Assembly: GCF_022539505.1 (NCBI RefSeq)
Contig: NC_061513.1
Span: forward strand, 178,776,017 to 178,840,016
Length of the DNA: 64,000 nucleotides
Direction of reading: 5' to 3'
Source of the DNA: Lolium rigidum
Taxonomy: Eukaryota > Streptophyta > Magnoliopsida > Poales > Poaceae
This document shows, one piece after another, positions 1 to 11,547 of this stretch; the stretch's first letter is position 1; each line of letters begins with the position of its first letter. The notes under the pieces are model-generated. The model saw only the letters and a program-made list of their open reading frames with translations, ran no database searches and was not told where the DNA came from. The position numbers were made by a program, and so were the translations under genes.

Positions 1-105
1 GCCTGACGCCATCTGTGCAAGATCGTTCGCCTCGATATTCTGCGATCTCGGGACCCAGTTGAAGTTTATGTACCGAAATTGTGCCATCAGCTCCCGGCAG
101 TGCAT

Positions 106-393
106 TCATAATGGGAAGAGTGACTCGCTCTCACATTTATATTCGTCCGTGAGCTGTGAAATCACCAACTTTGAGTCTCCAAAAAGTTCCACTGCTTCTG
201 CCCCAGCTTCAATAAGCAACTCCATCCCCTTACGTACCGCTTCATACTCAGCAACATTATTGGTGCAAGGGGTAGATATCCTGATGGAGAAGGTGTAGGT
301 TGCCCCCCGGGGCGACACGAGTAGAATGCCGATGCCGCAACCATCATCGCAAACTGATCCATCGAAAAACATGGCCCATGCACGTATAGACAA
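106..393 (-). pseudogene. Second (archaeal-type) RNase H-like domain
   Basis: The frame starts with WAMFFDGSVCDDGCGIGILL and goes on to TNNVAEYEAV and LFGDSKLVISQ. These are the D, E and D motif blocks of an RNase H fold (DGS, AEYEA, GDS). A second RNase H of this type behind the normal one is a hallmark of Tat-lineage Gypsy elements. It continues towards the window edge, after which integrase would be expected. Confidence 0.65.
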
Positions 394-507
394 GGTCTGC
401 TATATCGGTGTTGATTCGCTCGGCGATCGGATCGGCCAAGGCCTGTCCTTTGGCTCGCTTTCGCAGGTTGATACCGGAGATCCAATTCCGATAATGCAAA
501 CATCCAC

Positions 508-1106
508 TTACCAAGTCGGCCTTTCAACACAGGAGCCGACAGCATGTGCTTGATGACGTCTGATTTGCAGATGATGACGATTTGTGCTTGTCGAAAAGAT
601 GTGACGAAGCTTGGTGCAGGTAAAAAATAGGCAGAGGCACAACTTCTCGATCTCCGGGTACCTCGTCTCTGCATCCAACATCCTTCTGCTAAGGTAGAAA
701 GCCACTCTTTCCATACTGTCATAGACTTGCACCACCACTGAGGCGATGGAAGTATCGGCTACTGACAGGTAAATATAGAATGGCCTGTCTTGCTGGGGCG
801 GAACCAACACGGGTGGCTTTGTTAGATATTCTTTAATCTCATCAAACGCTCGATGTTACTCTGCCCCCCAGCGAAACTCCTCATCAGGTTTGATTTTACC
901 AGTCCCATGAACGGCTCAATTCGCCACGACGGATTAGAGATGAACCTTCCGACGAAGTTGATTTTGCCGATGAGACTTTGGAGTTCCTTTTTTGTGGTAG
1001 GTGGCTTCATTGTTCGTACGCCTCTTGACTTTTCGAGGCCGATCTCAATTCCACGTTCATGTACTAGGAAGCCCGAGAATTGACCGCCGTCACACCAAAG
1101 GCACAC
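508..1106 (-). pseudogene. RT connection and Gypsy RNase H region
   Basis: Frame 822-1106 has LIGKINFVGRFISN, the conserved RT-to-RNase H connection of Gypsy elements. Frame 508-810 follows with a segment rich in VAFYLSRRMLDAETRYPEIEK, the start of the RNase H domain. The two are in different frames and the RNase H lacks its C-terminal half, so the region is decayed. Confidence 0.7.
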
Positions 1107-2081
1107 TTCTTTGGATTCATTCTTAGTCCGAACTTTCTAGTTCGGTCCGAGATGCGTCGCAAATCCTCCAGGTGTCCCTCCACTGAGACAGACTTGACCA
1201 CCACGTCATCGATGTAGATCTCCACCAACTTGCCAATCAGATCATGAAAGATGTAATTCATGGCTCGTTGGTACGTTGCACCGACATTCTTCAGCCCAAA
1301 AGTCATGACCACATACTCGAACAAGCCCACCGAACCCGGTACTCTGAAGGCCGTCTTGTGTATATCTTCTGGAGCCATGAAAATCTGGTTGTAACCGGCA
1401 TTGCCATCCATGAAGCTTAAAACCTTATGACCAGCCGCTGCATTGATCAACGTCTCGGCTACCGGCATAGGGTACTCATCCTTCGGAGTGGCTCTGTTGA
1501 GATCGCGAAAATCTATGGCGACGCGCCATCGGCCGTCCTTCTTCTCTACAGGTACGATGCTAGATATCCACTCAGCATACCTGCATGGCCTGATGAACCC
1601 GGCGCTCAACATCTTCTCAATCTCCTTCTTGACTTCTTCTAGAATTTCGGCCTTCATCCGCCGTGCTCGCTCGTCGGAACGGCCGAAATCCTTTCTTAAG
1701 AGGGAGCCGATGCTCAATGATGCTCTCGTCCAACCCGGGCATCTTCGCATAATCCCGTGCAAAACGATCCGGGTATTCTTTCAACAAAGCTATCATCAGG
1801 CCCCTCAGATGCGGATCCAACTTTTTGCTGGTAAATGTAGGTCGTGGCTTATCCCCAGGACAAATGTCGATCTCTTCTAGCTCATCAGCCGACGTAAACC
1901 CATATCCTAGCTTTTCGTCGCCTGTTAAATCGGCGTTGAACACAGGCAGAACGTATGGCGAGGATAATTTTGGCCGATTGCTGGAGTCGGCCTCCATGTT
2001 GATTGAATTGCTCAATGAAGGTTTACAACTTATTGGTGCTCCCCTACACGAGGGAGTCTTCCTACCACGACTACGTGACAT
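1064..2081 (-). pseudogene. Reverse transcriptase domain, frameshifted
   Basis: Two overlapping minus frames (1617-2081 and 1064-1762) carry successive parts of one domain and exchange near 1690, which marks a frameshift. The second holds the RT fingers (WRVAIDFRDLN), the palm segment SFMDGNAGYNQI and the catalytic YIDD box at about 1206-1217. The domain would copy element RNA into cDNA. It is recognisable and nearly complete, but the reading frame is broken. Confidence 0.85.
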
Positions 2082-2315
2082 GCTTGAGGTGAGATCCTCG
2101 CTTTTTATTTTTTGGGGCCGATCGCAGGGATCGGCCTTGCCACGTATGTCGATGGATGTTGCTCTTTCTACTCTATCAGGCCGGTGGATAAGACCAGCCT
2201 CACCCCGTTTTTTTTCACCTCGATGCGATCACAGCCGTCCAAACTGACTCCAGAGAGCGGCTCTTGGTCTTCCGAGTCCCATATGTTCATGCCGGCTATT
2301 GAGACCTCGATCGAG

Positions 2316-2903
2316 TCATCTGCATGCACTACTTCCACGTCGTCTCCATCCCATTGTATCGGGCATTGGTGCATTGTAGATGGAATGCAGCGATTGGCGT
2401 GAATCCAATCCCTCCCTAGCGGGACGGCGTAGGTGCTCTTGCTCGTCGACGATGAAGAACGTTGTTGGGATGGTCTTTCGGCCTACGGTTAGATCCACGT
2501 TCAAGACGCCTTGCGTTCCTGATGCTTGGCCGTTGAAGTCGTTTAGTGTGACGTTGGTCTTGATCAAGTCTGCGCTAGAGCGTCCCAAACGTCGTAGCAT
2601 GGAATATGGCATTATATTGACTGCCGCTCCCGTGTCAACCAACATCTTGCCAACAGGCTGCCCATTGATATAACCTTTTAGGTACAGGGCCTTCATGTGT
2701 TTGTAGCCCTTCTCCCGTGGCTTCTCAAAGATGACTGGCCGTGGACCACAGTCGAACTGTGCTATCGGCACTTCTTCAATTCCTGGCGGACGAAACTCTG
2801 ATGGAAGTATGAACACCATGTTTGTGCCAGCCGATGTACTCACATCGGCTTTTACTTGCTTGGGACGCCAAACTTTCTTTGGTGGACGATTCTCCTCGTC
2901 CAA
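2316..2903 (-). pseudogene. Aspartic protease domain of the Tat-type element
   Basis: The frame contains MLVDTGAAVNIMPYSMLRRLG, the retropepsin active-site DTGA context, about 90 codons from its start, then a segment with GVLNVDLTVGRKTIPTTFFI matching the second half of the fold. This protease would cleave the Gag-Pol polyprotein in the particle. The frame ends soon after the FFIV segment, where the normal conserved segment is lost by frameshift. Confidence 0.75.
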
Positions 2904-2984
2904 AGTCTCGTTGAATTTTCACGGCCGGATCGGGCCGCGCTTTCCTCAAAGTGTGCAAGTATTGCGCTTCGGCTTGCTCCGGAG

Positions 2985-3834
2985 CTACGTAGCGACTCGA
3001 ACCCTACGCTTTTGGGAGTGGCTGAGTCCATCGGGGCACCACCTTGGCCGGTGGTACCTATCCTCTTCTTCATCTTCCGACTCCTCAAAGTCTTCGTCTT
3101 GAGATGACTCGGCTCGTTTGTTCCGTGGCGGGAGAGGCCCTAGACGCTTGAAAACTGAAACTTCCCCTGCATCCTTCTTCCGACGTCTACACTCCGGGCA
3201 GTTGTCGACTGTGGGCAATCGGCTCATTCCTGAATCCCAGCAGTGTTTAAAGAAGGGACAGTCCCAGTGTCTATCCATGTCTTCCTGCTCCCTTGACCTA
3301 TCCTTACCGCGGTGTTCATATCCATCGTCGTCTCTATCATTCCGACGACGTCTTCCATTGTCCACGTCAGACCGATGATGTCTCTCGTCATCTCTGTCGT
3401 ACTGCCGACGTCGGTCATACTGATACTCATATTTGTTAAGGAGATGCGTGGAGAGTGGTCGTTGATATCACACGCTTCTCACTTGTTCCTCGGTGAGGTA
3501 CCGTCTGTCATCATATCGGGGCCGGTCGCATGGATCGGCCTCCTCTCTTTCCTTGCTGCGGGAGTGACTGCTTTCCTCTTTATCCTTGCCATGGTGGCGC
3601 ACGGGCCCTGCCATGTTAACATCGAACGAGAAATCCAGTCGACGCCTCGCGGAGTGGTTGGGTTCCACCATGTTGACGCCAGGGAACGGATGTGTGTCCA
3701 CTTTCATGGCAAACCGCCCAAAGAGCGGTCGGCCTTGTTCTATCGCCATTTGGATCTGGCTGGCGAAACCCCTTGCGGTCATTGGTGGTATGGGTGAACG
3801 AGTGATGCCATTTGCGATACGGCCTCCCGTTCAT
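2985..3834 (-). pseudogene. Cysteine-rich gag/pol junction region, frameshifted
   Basis: Several overlapping short frames (3616-3834, 3468-3782, 2985-3365) together cover the region between capsid and protease. The last contains CPFFKHCWDSG followed about eight residues later by NCPEC, a CxxxxxC...CxxC arrangement flanked by H, which looks like a zinc-binding motif in place of a classical CCHC knuckle. It is preceded by a very basic, Arg/Asp-rich stretch and followed by an acidic one. Continuity is broken by frameshifts, so this is decayed coding sequence. Confidence 0.6.
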
Positions 3835-4001
3835 TTCTTGTGCTCGTAGGGATTTTATGGCCTTCGGGTAACTTCAGCTTGTTTTTCCTTAAGCAATAGA
3901 TCGAAAATCTGCTCGGCTTTACTCAAATCGAAGTCAAACCCTTTTGCGGGCCCTTGTGGTTTTACCCATTTGCGGGACACGGGATTTACCCCCGAGCCCA
4001 T

Positions 4002-5429
4002 TCAGCTACAGCTACCTCCGTGTCCGGTGCGGGATCTTCGGCTTCTTCCATCTCGACCAGAGCCTACCGGACGCTTGAACTTGTCTTGGTACAATTCAGG
4101 ATGCCGCTGCTCATACAATGTGAGTTTCTGGACCATGTGCGACAGTGAACTGTACTCTACGTGGAAAGTCAGATCCTTGATCGGCGTTGCGAGGCCCAAT
4201 GCTGCCAGATCGACTGCTTCCTTTTCAGTTAAACGAACCGAATAACATCGGTTCCTAACGGTTCTGAACCGTTGAATATATTCTGCCACCGTTTCTCCCC
4301 GCTTCTGCCGCACCTGTGTTAGATCGGCAATGCCAGCTTCGGTAGCTTCTGAGTGATATTGCACATGAAACTGCTCCTCCAGTTGCTTCCACGTCCGGAC
4401 TGAGTTTGGTGGCAACGAGGTGTACCACCCAAAGGCTGATCCCGTGAGAGATTGTGCGAAAAACCTCACACATAACGGGTCTGACGCTGAAATCATGCCC
4501 AGCTGTGCCAAATATCGGCTCACGTGCTCAATTGAGCTAGACCCTTCTGCTCCATTGAATTTTGAGAATTCGGGGAGCCGATATTTGGGTGGCAGCGGGA
4601 TCAAGTCATACTCGTCGGGGTACGGCTTGGAATAGCCGATTGTTTTCCTCTTCGGCAAGATGCCGAACTGATCTCTCAAGATGGTGCTGATCTGTTCCAT
4701 GGTATTAGCCGTAGGGACCGAGCTCTCGTGACTCGTTTCGGTGGCATATTTAGCTAGCCATGCTTGTTTGTCAGCGTCTGCTCCAGAAATCCCTGCTGGT
4801 GCAACCTGGTTCGTGCGTGCCAAGGCATTGCAGTCCGGCACGTATGTGCACACGTATCCATGTGGGATCTCCTTAGGCGGCTCATATAGGAATTGGCAAT
4901 CGCTAGGATCGCCTCCAACCTTGTAGACGACGTACGCCGGTGAACCCGGTGGCTCTGGCGCTGCCAACGCGAATGGTAGCGGCGGTCTGATCTGGAGCGG
5001 TATTTCTCCCTGGTGAGTCCCTAGGGTAGGTCCTGTCGGAGAGTACTGATGCTTCATGATTTCCTGCACCACTCGGACCGCAACGCGCTCGAAAGCGTTC
5101 ACCAAGCTCTCAGAATGGCGGTGTAGAGAATGAGCCACCATGTAATTAATTTCCTGGCGCAGGGCTCTGGTGCGTTCCTCTGAAGGGGTAGACAAGTCCA
5201 CTTCATCAAGAACACCTTCAGGGGAGAACCCCTTCCACCTTATGCCATGTGAACGGGTCCTCATGAAGGAGCCGATGAGATCGGCTTCCAAGATGGCTTT
5301 CATCTCATCATACTTCTTCTTTAGCTCTTCGGGCGGATCCGCGTACGTGATCGGTTCGCCCACCACCTCATCCGCAGCTTTTGACATGGTTGCTGCAGAT
5401 GTCGACGTAGTGGTCGTAGAAGGTCCCAC
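4002..5429 (-). pseudogene. gag of the Tat-type Gypsy element
   Basis: A 475-codon open frame lies just inside the LTR and primer-binding site, the normal place for gag. Its central part has the retrotransposon gag signature: a region around RFFAQSLTGSAFGWYTSLPP followed by TWKQLEEQFHVQYH and a downstream RFRTVRNRCY-like segment, typical of plant Gypsy capsids. The product would form the cytoplasmic virus-like particle. The first methionine is close to the primer site; a later methionine about 15 codons in is also possible. The frame ends at 4002 inside a basic, arginine-rich tail, and the rest of gag continues in other frames downstream, so the full-length gag is broken. Confidence 0.75.
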
Positions 5430-5440
5430 CGGGCGTGCCA
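5421..5440 (-). other. Primer-binding site of the Tat-type element
   Basis: The minus-strand sequence starts TGGCACGCCCGGTGGGACC five bases inside the LTR end. It starts with TGG, which pairs with the CCA tail of a tRNA, as expected of a minus-strand primer site. I do not assign the primer tRNA. Confidence 0.65.
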
Positions 5441-5445
5441 GAATG

Positions 5446-6538
5446 TGTTGCTGTCAAAAACCCACCGGCGAGTAGCGACGGGCAACACCGTAGAGCCGGG
5501 AGGTTCCCAGGACTGCGGTGGACCCTGGTCCCTTGGGCAACGGCCCGCAATGCCTCTGGCGCGCGTCCTGGTGTTTGCGAGGGCGTGCCACCTGACCTAT
5601 ACCTGGTCAGGAAGGTGATGGATTGCTTCGACTAGTTTCCTGCATGGCAAACACGTAAACATTAAATACGAGCCCCGATCGGCTCTTAGGTTGCCCTGTG
5701 GATCGGCTCAAAGAGCCGATTGCCCCATGGTTCAAGTTAGATTTATAATGACATGGGGATCCTGCTTTATCGATATCAAGCTAAACTAATCTACGATAGT
5801 CTAGGGTTTTCATCGCATAACCGGAACATCCTACGCGTAGTTGAGCCTAGCAGATACGTAAGACGATGGAAAACCAGCCCTAAAGAGGCCTAAAAACCAA
5901 CATGAAGTTGACCCCCGGAACAATCCCTCTAGGTCTTAATAAACCACACCTTACGCACTACCGGATCGTTCAACCCGTTTATAAGGCCTAACCATGCGGA
6001 TATCAAACCAATCCTTGAAGAACAAGGAGCAACTATAACGGATTAGATCTATTAAATAAAGAACAAGCAAGATGCTGCCCTTACACCTAAGATAGGTGTA
6101 AGGGCAGCTAGATATCGAGGGGCAGAGTAGATAAGCAAGTATATCATGAAAGCATCGACGTCAGCCCCAAACATCTACGATAAGGGTGTTGCTCGCCATC
6201 AAAAAGGCTTCAGCACGAGCAACACCAACAACGAATAAACTGATACTGCCTAGATCGCAAGATGCTTACCCGGCAGCATGATCCTTCTTCTCAATAACCC
6301 TAGATACATATTTATAGTCCGTAGACTTTCTAACTTGGGAATAAACCCAACTGTTTACGAGCTAAACTCTATCTCTTAATTCTAACCGACACGTAACCTA
6401 CTATAATTTACAGATACACGGGCAATCTAGCCCAAACTTCTTATACAAGGCCGGTTCAGGAATATTTCCGTGCATATCCTTTAAGCCCTTCTTCAATAAC
6501 GGCCCATCTTCAGACTTGGTTAAAATCTGGTGATAACA
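5446..6538 (-). repeat. 5' LTR of the Tat-type Gypsy element
   Basis: On the minus strand this 1093-bp segment begins TGTTATCACC and ends GACAGCAACA, giving the usual TG...CA ends with a 4-bp terminal inverted repeat (TGTT/AACA). The next five bases (5445-5441) are a spacer before the primer-binding site. Its outer side (6539 onward) is Copia internal DNA. The boundaries were set from these motifs because the partner LTR is not in the window. Confidence 0.75.
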
Positions 6539-7203
6539 GTTTTTGAATGATATTATGGGAGTGATGATTCCATGTTTGTGCACTTTATACTCCAATGCAA
6601 ATTGTCTAGTTTTGTGCACAAACCTTGGGGAGCTTCCTCATATTATTTCGAGCAATCTTCTTGATCTTATCATAATATCTATCTTTCTTTTGGTATCTTC
6701 CTTGTGGTTCATTTGGTTGCTTGCTTCATTTGTTGAAGCTTCTTGACTTTGTTATCTTTTTGCAATCTTTGATCCTATCTATAGTGTGATTCCTTCTGAA
6801 TATTCGTCATTGGATATGTGCATTTGATTCCAATCAAATTGTGAGAAATGCACGCGCTATGGAGGAACTCTCACTATATTGGCCTTCTAAATTTTTCACC
6901 CATTTCGGCAATTGGTGCCAATGGGGGAGAAGTTTGGAGGGTTTAAGGGAATTTGGTTATGTCTTTGCTTTGTGCTTAAGCATGTGCCTTTATTGGATTG
7001 CATCTTGTTGCTTTGCATAGTTGAATATTTAGAGGAAACTCCACTAGGCTTTGAATGCCAATATATGCAATGAAAGTCAAGATCATTCACACATGCATAT
7101 ATTATGGGGGAGTTTGCTCTATATATTCAACTTATTTGTTACTTAAATTCCTTATATAAACCCTCTCAAAGAGATTGTCATCAATTACCAAAATGGGGGA
7201 GAT
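6539..7203 (+). mobile_element. 3' internal non-coding end of a SIRE-type Copia element
   Basis: AT-rich non-coding DNA with several GGGGGAG-type purine runs leads into a polypurine tract (AATGGGGGAGAT, 7192-7203) immediately before an LTR. Its left edge is the outer end of the Tat-type LTR, so the Copia was split by that insertion. No coding exon of the Copia remains in this window. Confidence 0.65.
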
Positions 7204-9651
7204 TGAAAGTGCATGGAGCCCCCATGTGTGGTTTTGGTAATTAATGACAATCCCTATGGACTAATGTTTGCATTGAGTTATATTTGTAGGAGTTGTCCAT
7301 AGGCAATTCTTGAACCATTTGTTGGCTTCAAGGTTGCAATAAGAAGAATTTGATGAAGGATATCAAGTGTCAAGTATGTCTTGAAGATAAAAATGAAGTG
7401 AGCCCTCAAGTTACTTTAAGACATCAATATGATGAAGAATGAAGAATGAAGTGCAAGTTCAAGATGAGCCAACTCGAAGAGTTCATAAGCTTGAAGCTTG
7501 CCATGGAGAAATGAAGTGCAAGTTCAAGATAAGCCATCTCGAAGAGATCCTTTGCTTGAGTCTTGCCATCCATATGGTGATCATGGATATGTGAAGATGC
7601 GCCGAAGAATAAGATCTCCCATGGTGGATTATGGGGGAGCAATCCACATGGTGGTCATGGTTATGTGAAGATGCGCCGAAGAAGAAGCTCTCCCATGGTG
7701 GATTATGGGGGTCCACAAGACTTCGTCAAGCAAGCACAAGCAAGAAAGGCGTTCCATCTTGTTGAGGTCAAGATCGTCGTCATCAAGCTCAAGTGAAATG
7801 CGCAAGTATAAGGTTTGCTCTTGATAGGGTTTCTTTCTCACCGGTCTCATAGTGTAGTTGGAGACCGGTTTATAGTTTAGTTGCCGTACTATCAAGAGGG
7901 CTCTCGAGTGAGTAACTCGATCGTATCGTTCGGAGAGAGCTCAAACATTTGCATCCTTGCATCATCTTTCTTGGTTGTTATTTGGACCTTATCCATGTGA
8001 TGTTTTAGAGCTTGTGCTTATTCTCATGACAAGCTCTAGTTCATCGAAAACGGATTTCGCATAGATCATTTGTTGCGTTTTCGAGTTTGGTTCATCATCT
8101 TTCTTGGTTTTATTTGGATCTTATCCATGTTATGTTTTAGAGCTTGTTCTTATTCTCATGACAAGCTCTAGTTCATCAAGAATGGTTTTTGCACGGGCAA
8201 CTTGTTGCATTTTCGAGATTGGAGGTTTTATCGGTATGTCTTTTTTAGATAGGTCAAACCTTTCATCATTTGTTTCTATCCTCCCTTGTTGGACTATGAT
8301 GGTTTCCTGCATGATCTTGTAGAGCTTGTTCCTAGCTTCAAAACAAGCCCAAGATCATCAAAATCGGAGTCCGGATGCTAAAGTTACGCCCATTTTAGTT
8401 TTGGTGTTTCGCAGTTTTACGGGGGCGGATAATCCGGCCCGAATGGCCAATTCCGGGCAAATATCCGGCCAAATATCCGTCCCGAGTCCAGGGGCGATTT
8501 CGGGGGCGGATAATCCGGCCCGGGGCGGATTTTCCGGCCCTGGGAGGCCCCAAACGGTCATATTTCGTTGGGAGGGGGTATATAAGACCCCCTTCTTCCT
8601 CCTTGGGCTGGTTGGTTCACTTTCTCTCTCTCCCCTCCATTGTTGTACTTCAAAGCTTGCCCTAGTTCTTGATTCCTCCCATGATTCTTGCATATTCTTG
8701 AGGGAAAAGAGAGAGGAGATCTAGATCTACATTTCTACCAATTAAATCCATCTCTTTGTGAGTGGAACTCTCTAGATCTTGATCTTGGTGTTCTTTGTGA
8801 ATTCCGTTGTCCTTCCTCTCTTATTCCCCCAATAGCTTTTGTAGCTTTGTTGGAATTTGAGAGAGAAGGACTTGAGCATCTTTGTGGTGTTCTTGCCATT
8901 GCATTTGGTGCATCGGTTTGAGTTCTCCACGGTGATTCGTGGAGGTGAAAGCAAGAAAGTTGTTACTCTTGGGTTCTTGGAACCCTAGACGGATTCTAGG
9001 CCTTTGTGGCGGTTTGTTGGGAGCCTCCAATTAAGTTGTGGATGTGTGCCCCAATCTTTGTGTAAGGCCCGGTTTCCGCCTCGAAGGAAATCCCTTAGTG
9101 GAACCGTGACCTAAGCCTTTGTGGCGAGGGTCACCGGAGATTTAGGTGAGGCGCCTTCGTGGCGTTCGGGTGTGGTGTGAGTACCGCATCTTGGGGTGAG
9201 GCCTTTGTGGCGTTGGTGTGCATCGAGCAACCACACCTCAAGGTGAGCCTCTTGTGGCGTTCGGGAGCACTAAGCAACCGCACCTCTCCACCGGAGATTA
9301 GCACTCACAAGAGTGTGAACTCCGGGATAAATCATCGTCTCCCGCGTGCCTCGGTTATCTCTATACCCGAGCTCTTTACTTATGCACTCTACCTTGTGAT
9401 AGCCATCGTGCTTGAAGTTATATATATCTTGCTATCACATACTTGCTTGTATTGCTTAGCTTAAGTTGTTGGTGCACATAGGTGAACCTTTGCTTAGAAT
9501 AAGTTGTTGGTGCACATAGGTGAACCATAGTATATAGGCTTTGGGCTTGACAAAGTAAACGCTAGTTTTATTCCGCATTTGTTAAGCCCATCTCGTAAAA
9601 GTTTTAAACCGCCTATTCACCCCCCCTCTAGGCGACATCAGTGTCCTTTCA
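7204..9651 (+). repeat. 3' LTR of the SIRE-type Copia element
   Basis: A 2448-bp LTR starts TGAAAGTGCATGG just after the polypurine tract and ends GTGTCCTTTCA, giving a perfect 6-bp terminal inverted repeat TGAAAG/CTTTCA. It is followed by GCTGT, the TSD whose partner lies at 17726-17730 on the minus strand. A LTR this long, with this start and polypurine context, is typical of SIRE/Maximus-lineage Copia elements of Triticeae. It contains a duplicated block of about 74 bp around 7560-7735 and a GC-rich promoter region near 8420-8590. Confidence 0.85.
8578..8587 (+). promoter_or_regulatory. Candidate TATA box of the Copia LTR promoter
   Basis: GGTATATAAG lies just downstream of three GC-rich direct repeats (8421-8540) inside the LTR, the arrangement expected for the element's own RNA polymerase II promoter. 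The start site would be about 30 bp downstream. This rests on motif and position only. Confidence 0.5.
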
Positions 9652-10582
9652 GCTGTACCGGTAGCTATGTGGTTAATCTCTCTCCTATGTACTTCAATAC
9701 AATGATCTCATGAGCTGCCTTACATGATTGAGATTCATATGAGTTTTGTATCACTATTAGTTTATGTGCTACTCTTGTGATGTTATTAAAGTAGTCTACT
9801 CCTCCTTCACGGTGTAATGGTGACAGTGTGTGCATCGTGTAGTACTTGGCGTAGGCTATGATCATAATCTCTTGTAGGTTATGGAGTTAATTATTACTAT
9901 GATAGTATTAATGTGATTTATTCCCCCTTCATAGTGTAAAGGTGACAGTGTGTATGCTATGTTAGTACTCGGTTTAAAATGCAAAGATCTATTATGCTCT
10001 AAAGGTTACTTAAATATGAATGCCGAATGTTGTGGCGCTTGTTAACTCCGGCTTGAGGGAGCTCTTGTAGCCCTACACAACGAATGGTGTTCATTATCAA
10101 ACAAGAGTATATGTAGCACAAAGGAAGAGAACTTATTTATTTATGTGATCAATGTTGAGAGTGTCCACTAGTGAAAGTATGATCCCTATGCCTTGTTTCC
10201 AAATACTGCAATCATCGCTTGTTTACTGTTTTGCCGCATCTTTACTTCCCGCAATATTACTACCATCAACCGCACGCCGACAAGCACTTTTGCGGCGCCG
10301 TTACTACTTGCTCATATTCATTCATACCACTTGTATTTCACTATCTCTTCGCCGAACTAGTGCACCTATACATCCGACAAGTGTATTAGGTGTGTTGGGG
10401 ACACAAGAGACTTCTTGTATCGTGATTGCGGGGTTGCTTGAGAGGGATATCTTTGACCTCTTCCTCCCTGAGTTCGATAAACCTTGGGTGATCCACTTAA
10501 GGGAAACTTGCTGCTGTTCTACAAACCTCTGCTCTTGGAGGCCCAACACTGTCTACAAGAATAGAAGCACCCGTAGACATCA
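9652..10582 (+). repeat. 3' part of the Athila-A 5' LTR, split by the Copia insertion
   Basis: This segment aligns with the second part of the intact LTR at 14085-15611, from its position near 14679 to its end, and finishes in the same GTAGACATCA. It starts with GCTGT directly after the Copia LTR. The first part of this LTR is found at 17726-18317 on the minus strand. The two parts add up to one LTR of about 1.5 kb when one copy of the 5-bp duplication is removed. Confidence 0.85.
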
Positions 10583-10592
10583 AGCACTTCTC

Positions 10593-10610
10593 TGGCGCCG
10601 TTGCCGGGGA
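10593..10610 (+). other. Primer-binding site (tRNA-Asp type) of Athila-A
   Basis: TGGCGCCGTTGCCGGGGA starts 10 bases after the LTR end. Its first 16 bases are complementary to the 3' end of plant tRNA-Asp(GTC), the primer known for Athila-lineage elements. The match supports the Athila assignment and the plus orientation. Confidence 0.8.
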
Positions 10611-10748
10611 GGAAAGGTAAAAGGCACTCATACTCCGGTCCCAGGTAATAAGTACTTTTCTGTTGCCGTTGTGTGTGTGCTTGAAGCTATTTCCTTTAGA
10701 TCCTGCAATTGCATCTTTTTGTTTCTTGTTAAATACTAGTAAGGCATA

Positions 10749-11547
10749 ATGGAAAACATCTGTGAGCTTTTTATACTATTTCCTGAGTCAAGACATGAAT
10801 GGTTTAATGCGAAAATTAAAAAACCTATGGAACCTTATTTGCATGCTAGTAGTAATATTAGTATGAACGCTTTGAACGCCATTGTTGATAATGATATAGA
10901 AAATTCTAAGCTTGGGGAGGTCGGTTTTGATGAAAATGATCGATCTCTTTAGCCCTCCGGGTATTGAGGAGAAAGTTTACGTTGATTATGATATGCCTCC
11001 TATTTATGATGATTATAATGATAGTGGTCTTTTGGTGCCGCCTACTATGGAGAGTAAATTTTATTATGATTATACTATGCCTCCTACACTTGATGAGAAT
11101 AATAATGATAGCTACTTTGTTGAATTTTCTCCCACTACAACTAATAAAATTGATTATGCTTATGTGGAGAGTAATGGTACTTTTATGCATGTGAATAAGA
11201 ATGCTTTATGTGATACTTATATTGTTCAGTTTGTTCATGATGCCACTGAAAGTTATTATGAGAGAGGGAAACATGGTTATATGCATCTTAATAATATTAA
11301 GTTTCCCCTCTTTATGTGTAGAATTTTGAAGTTGCGCTTGTATTGCCTTCTTATGCTTGTCACTTTATTCTTCATGAATTTATTTGTGTACAAGATTCCT
11401 TTTCATAGGAAGTGGGTTAGACTTAAAAGCGTTTCTTATTTGCTTTTGATGCTCTCTTTTGCTTTAACTCCTATTTCTTGCGAGTGCATCATTGAAATTA
11501 CTGAGCCCATCTTAATGGCTATAAAGAAAGCACTTCTTGGGAGATAA
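10749..11547 (+). pseudogene. Unknown acidic ORF with C-terminal membrane segments in Athila-A
   Basis: Two frames meet near 10912-10950: one of 67 codons from 10749 and one of 211 codons ending at 11547. The longer one has a repeated Tyr/Asp/Pro-rich unit (YDMPPIYDDYND and YTMPPTLDENNND) in its first third and two hydrophobic segments near its C-terminus (about residues 137-158 and 172-192) separated by a basic stretch. This could be a remnant of the env-like ORF that some Athila elements carry behind pol, or a lineage-specific protein. It shows none of the capsid or pol motifs. The frame change near 10912 suggests decay. Function unknown. Confidence 0.45.

Larger units (their letters stand above)
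1..6538 (-). mobile_element. Tat-lineage Gypsy LTR retrotransposon, cut by window edge
   Basis: The minus strand reads LTR, primer-binding site, gag, a cysteine-rich region, aspartic protease, reverse transcriptase, RNase H and a second RNase H-like domain, and then leaves the window at position 1. Integrase and the 3' LTR are therefore not visible. A second RNase H after the first and the type of gag are usual in Tat-lineage elements. The frame is broken at several points (for example near 1690, where the pol frame shifts), so this copy is not autonomous. To the right it directly abuts internal sequence of a SIRE-type Copia element, so it is the younger insertion. The TSD cannot be tested because the other end is outside the window. 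Confidence 0.85.

Noticed and set aside
10593..10610. Possible tRNA-Asp gene fragment
   Set aside because: Only the 3' end complement is present, directly inside an LTR; it is a primer-binding site.
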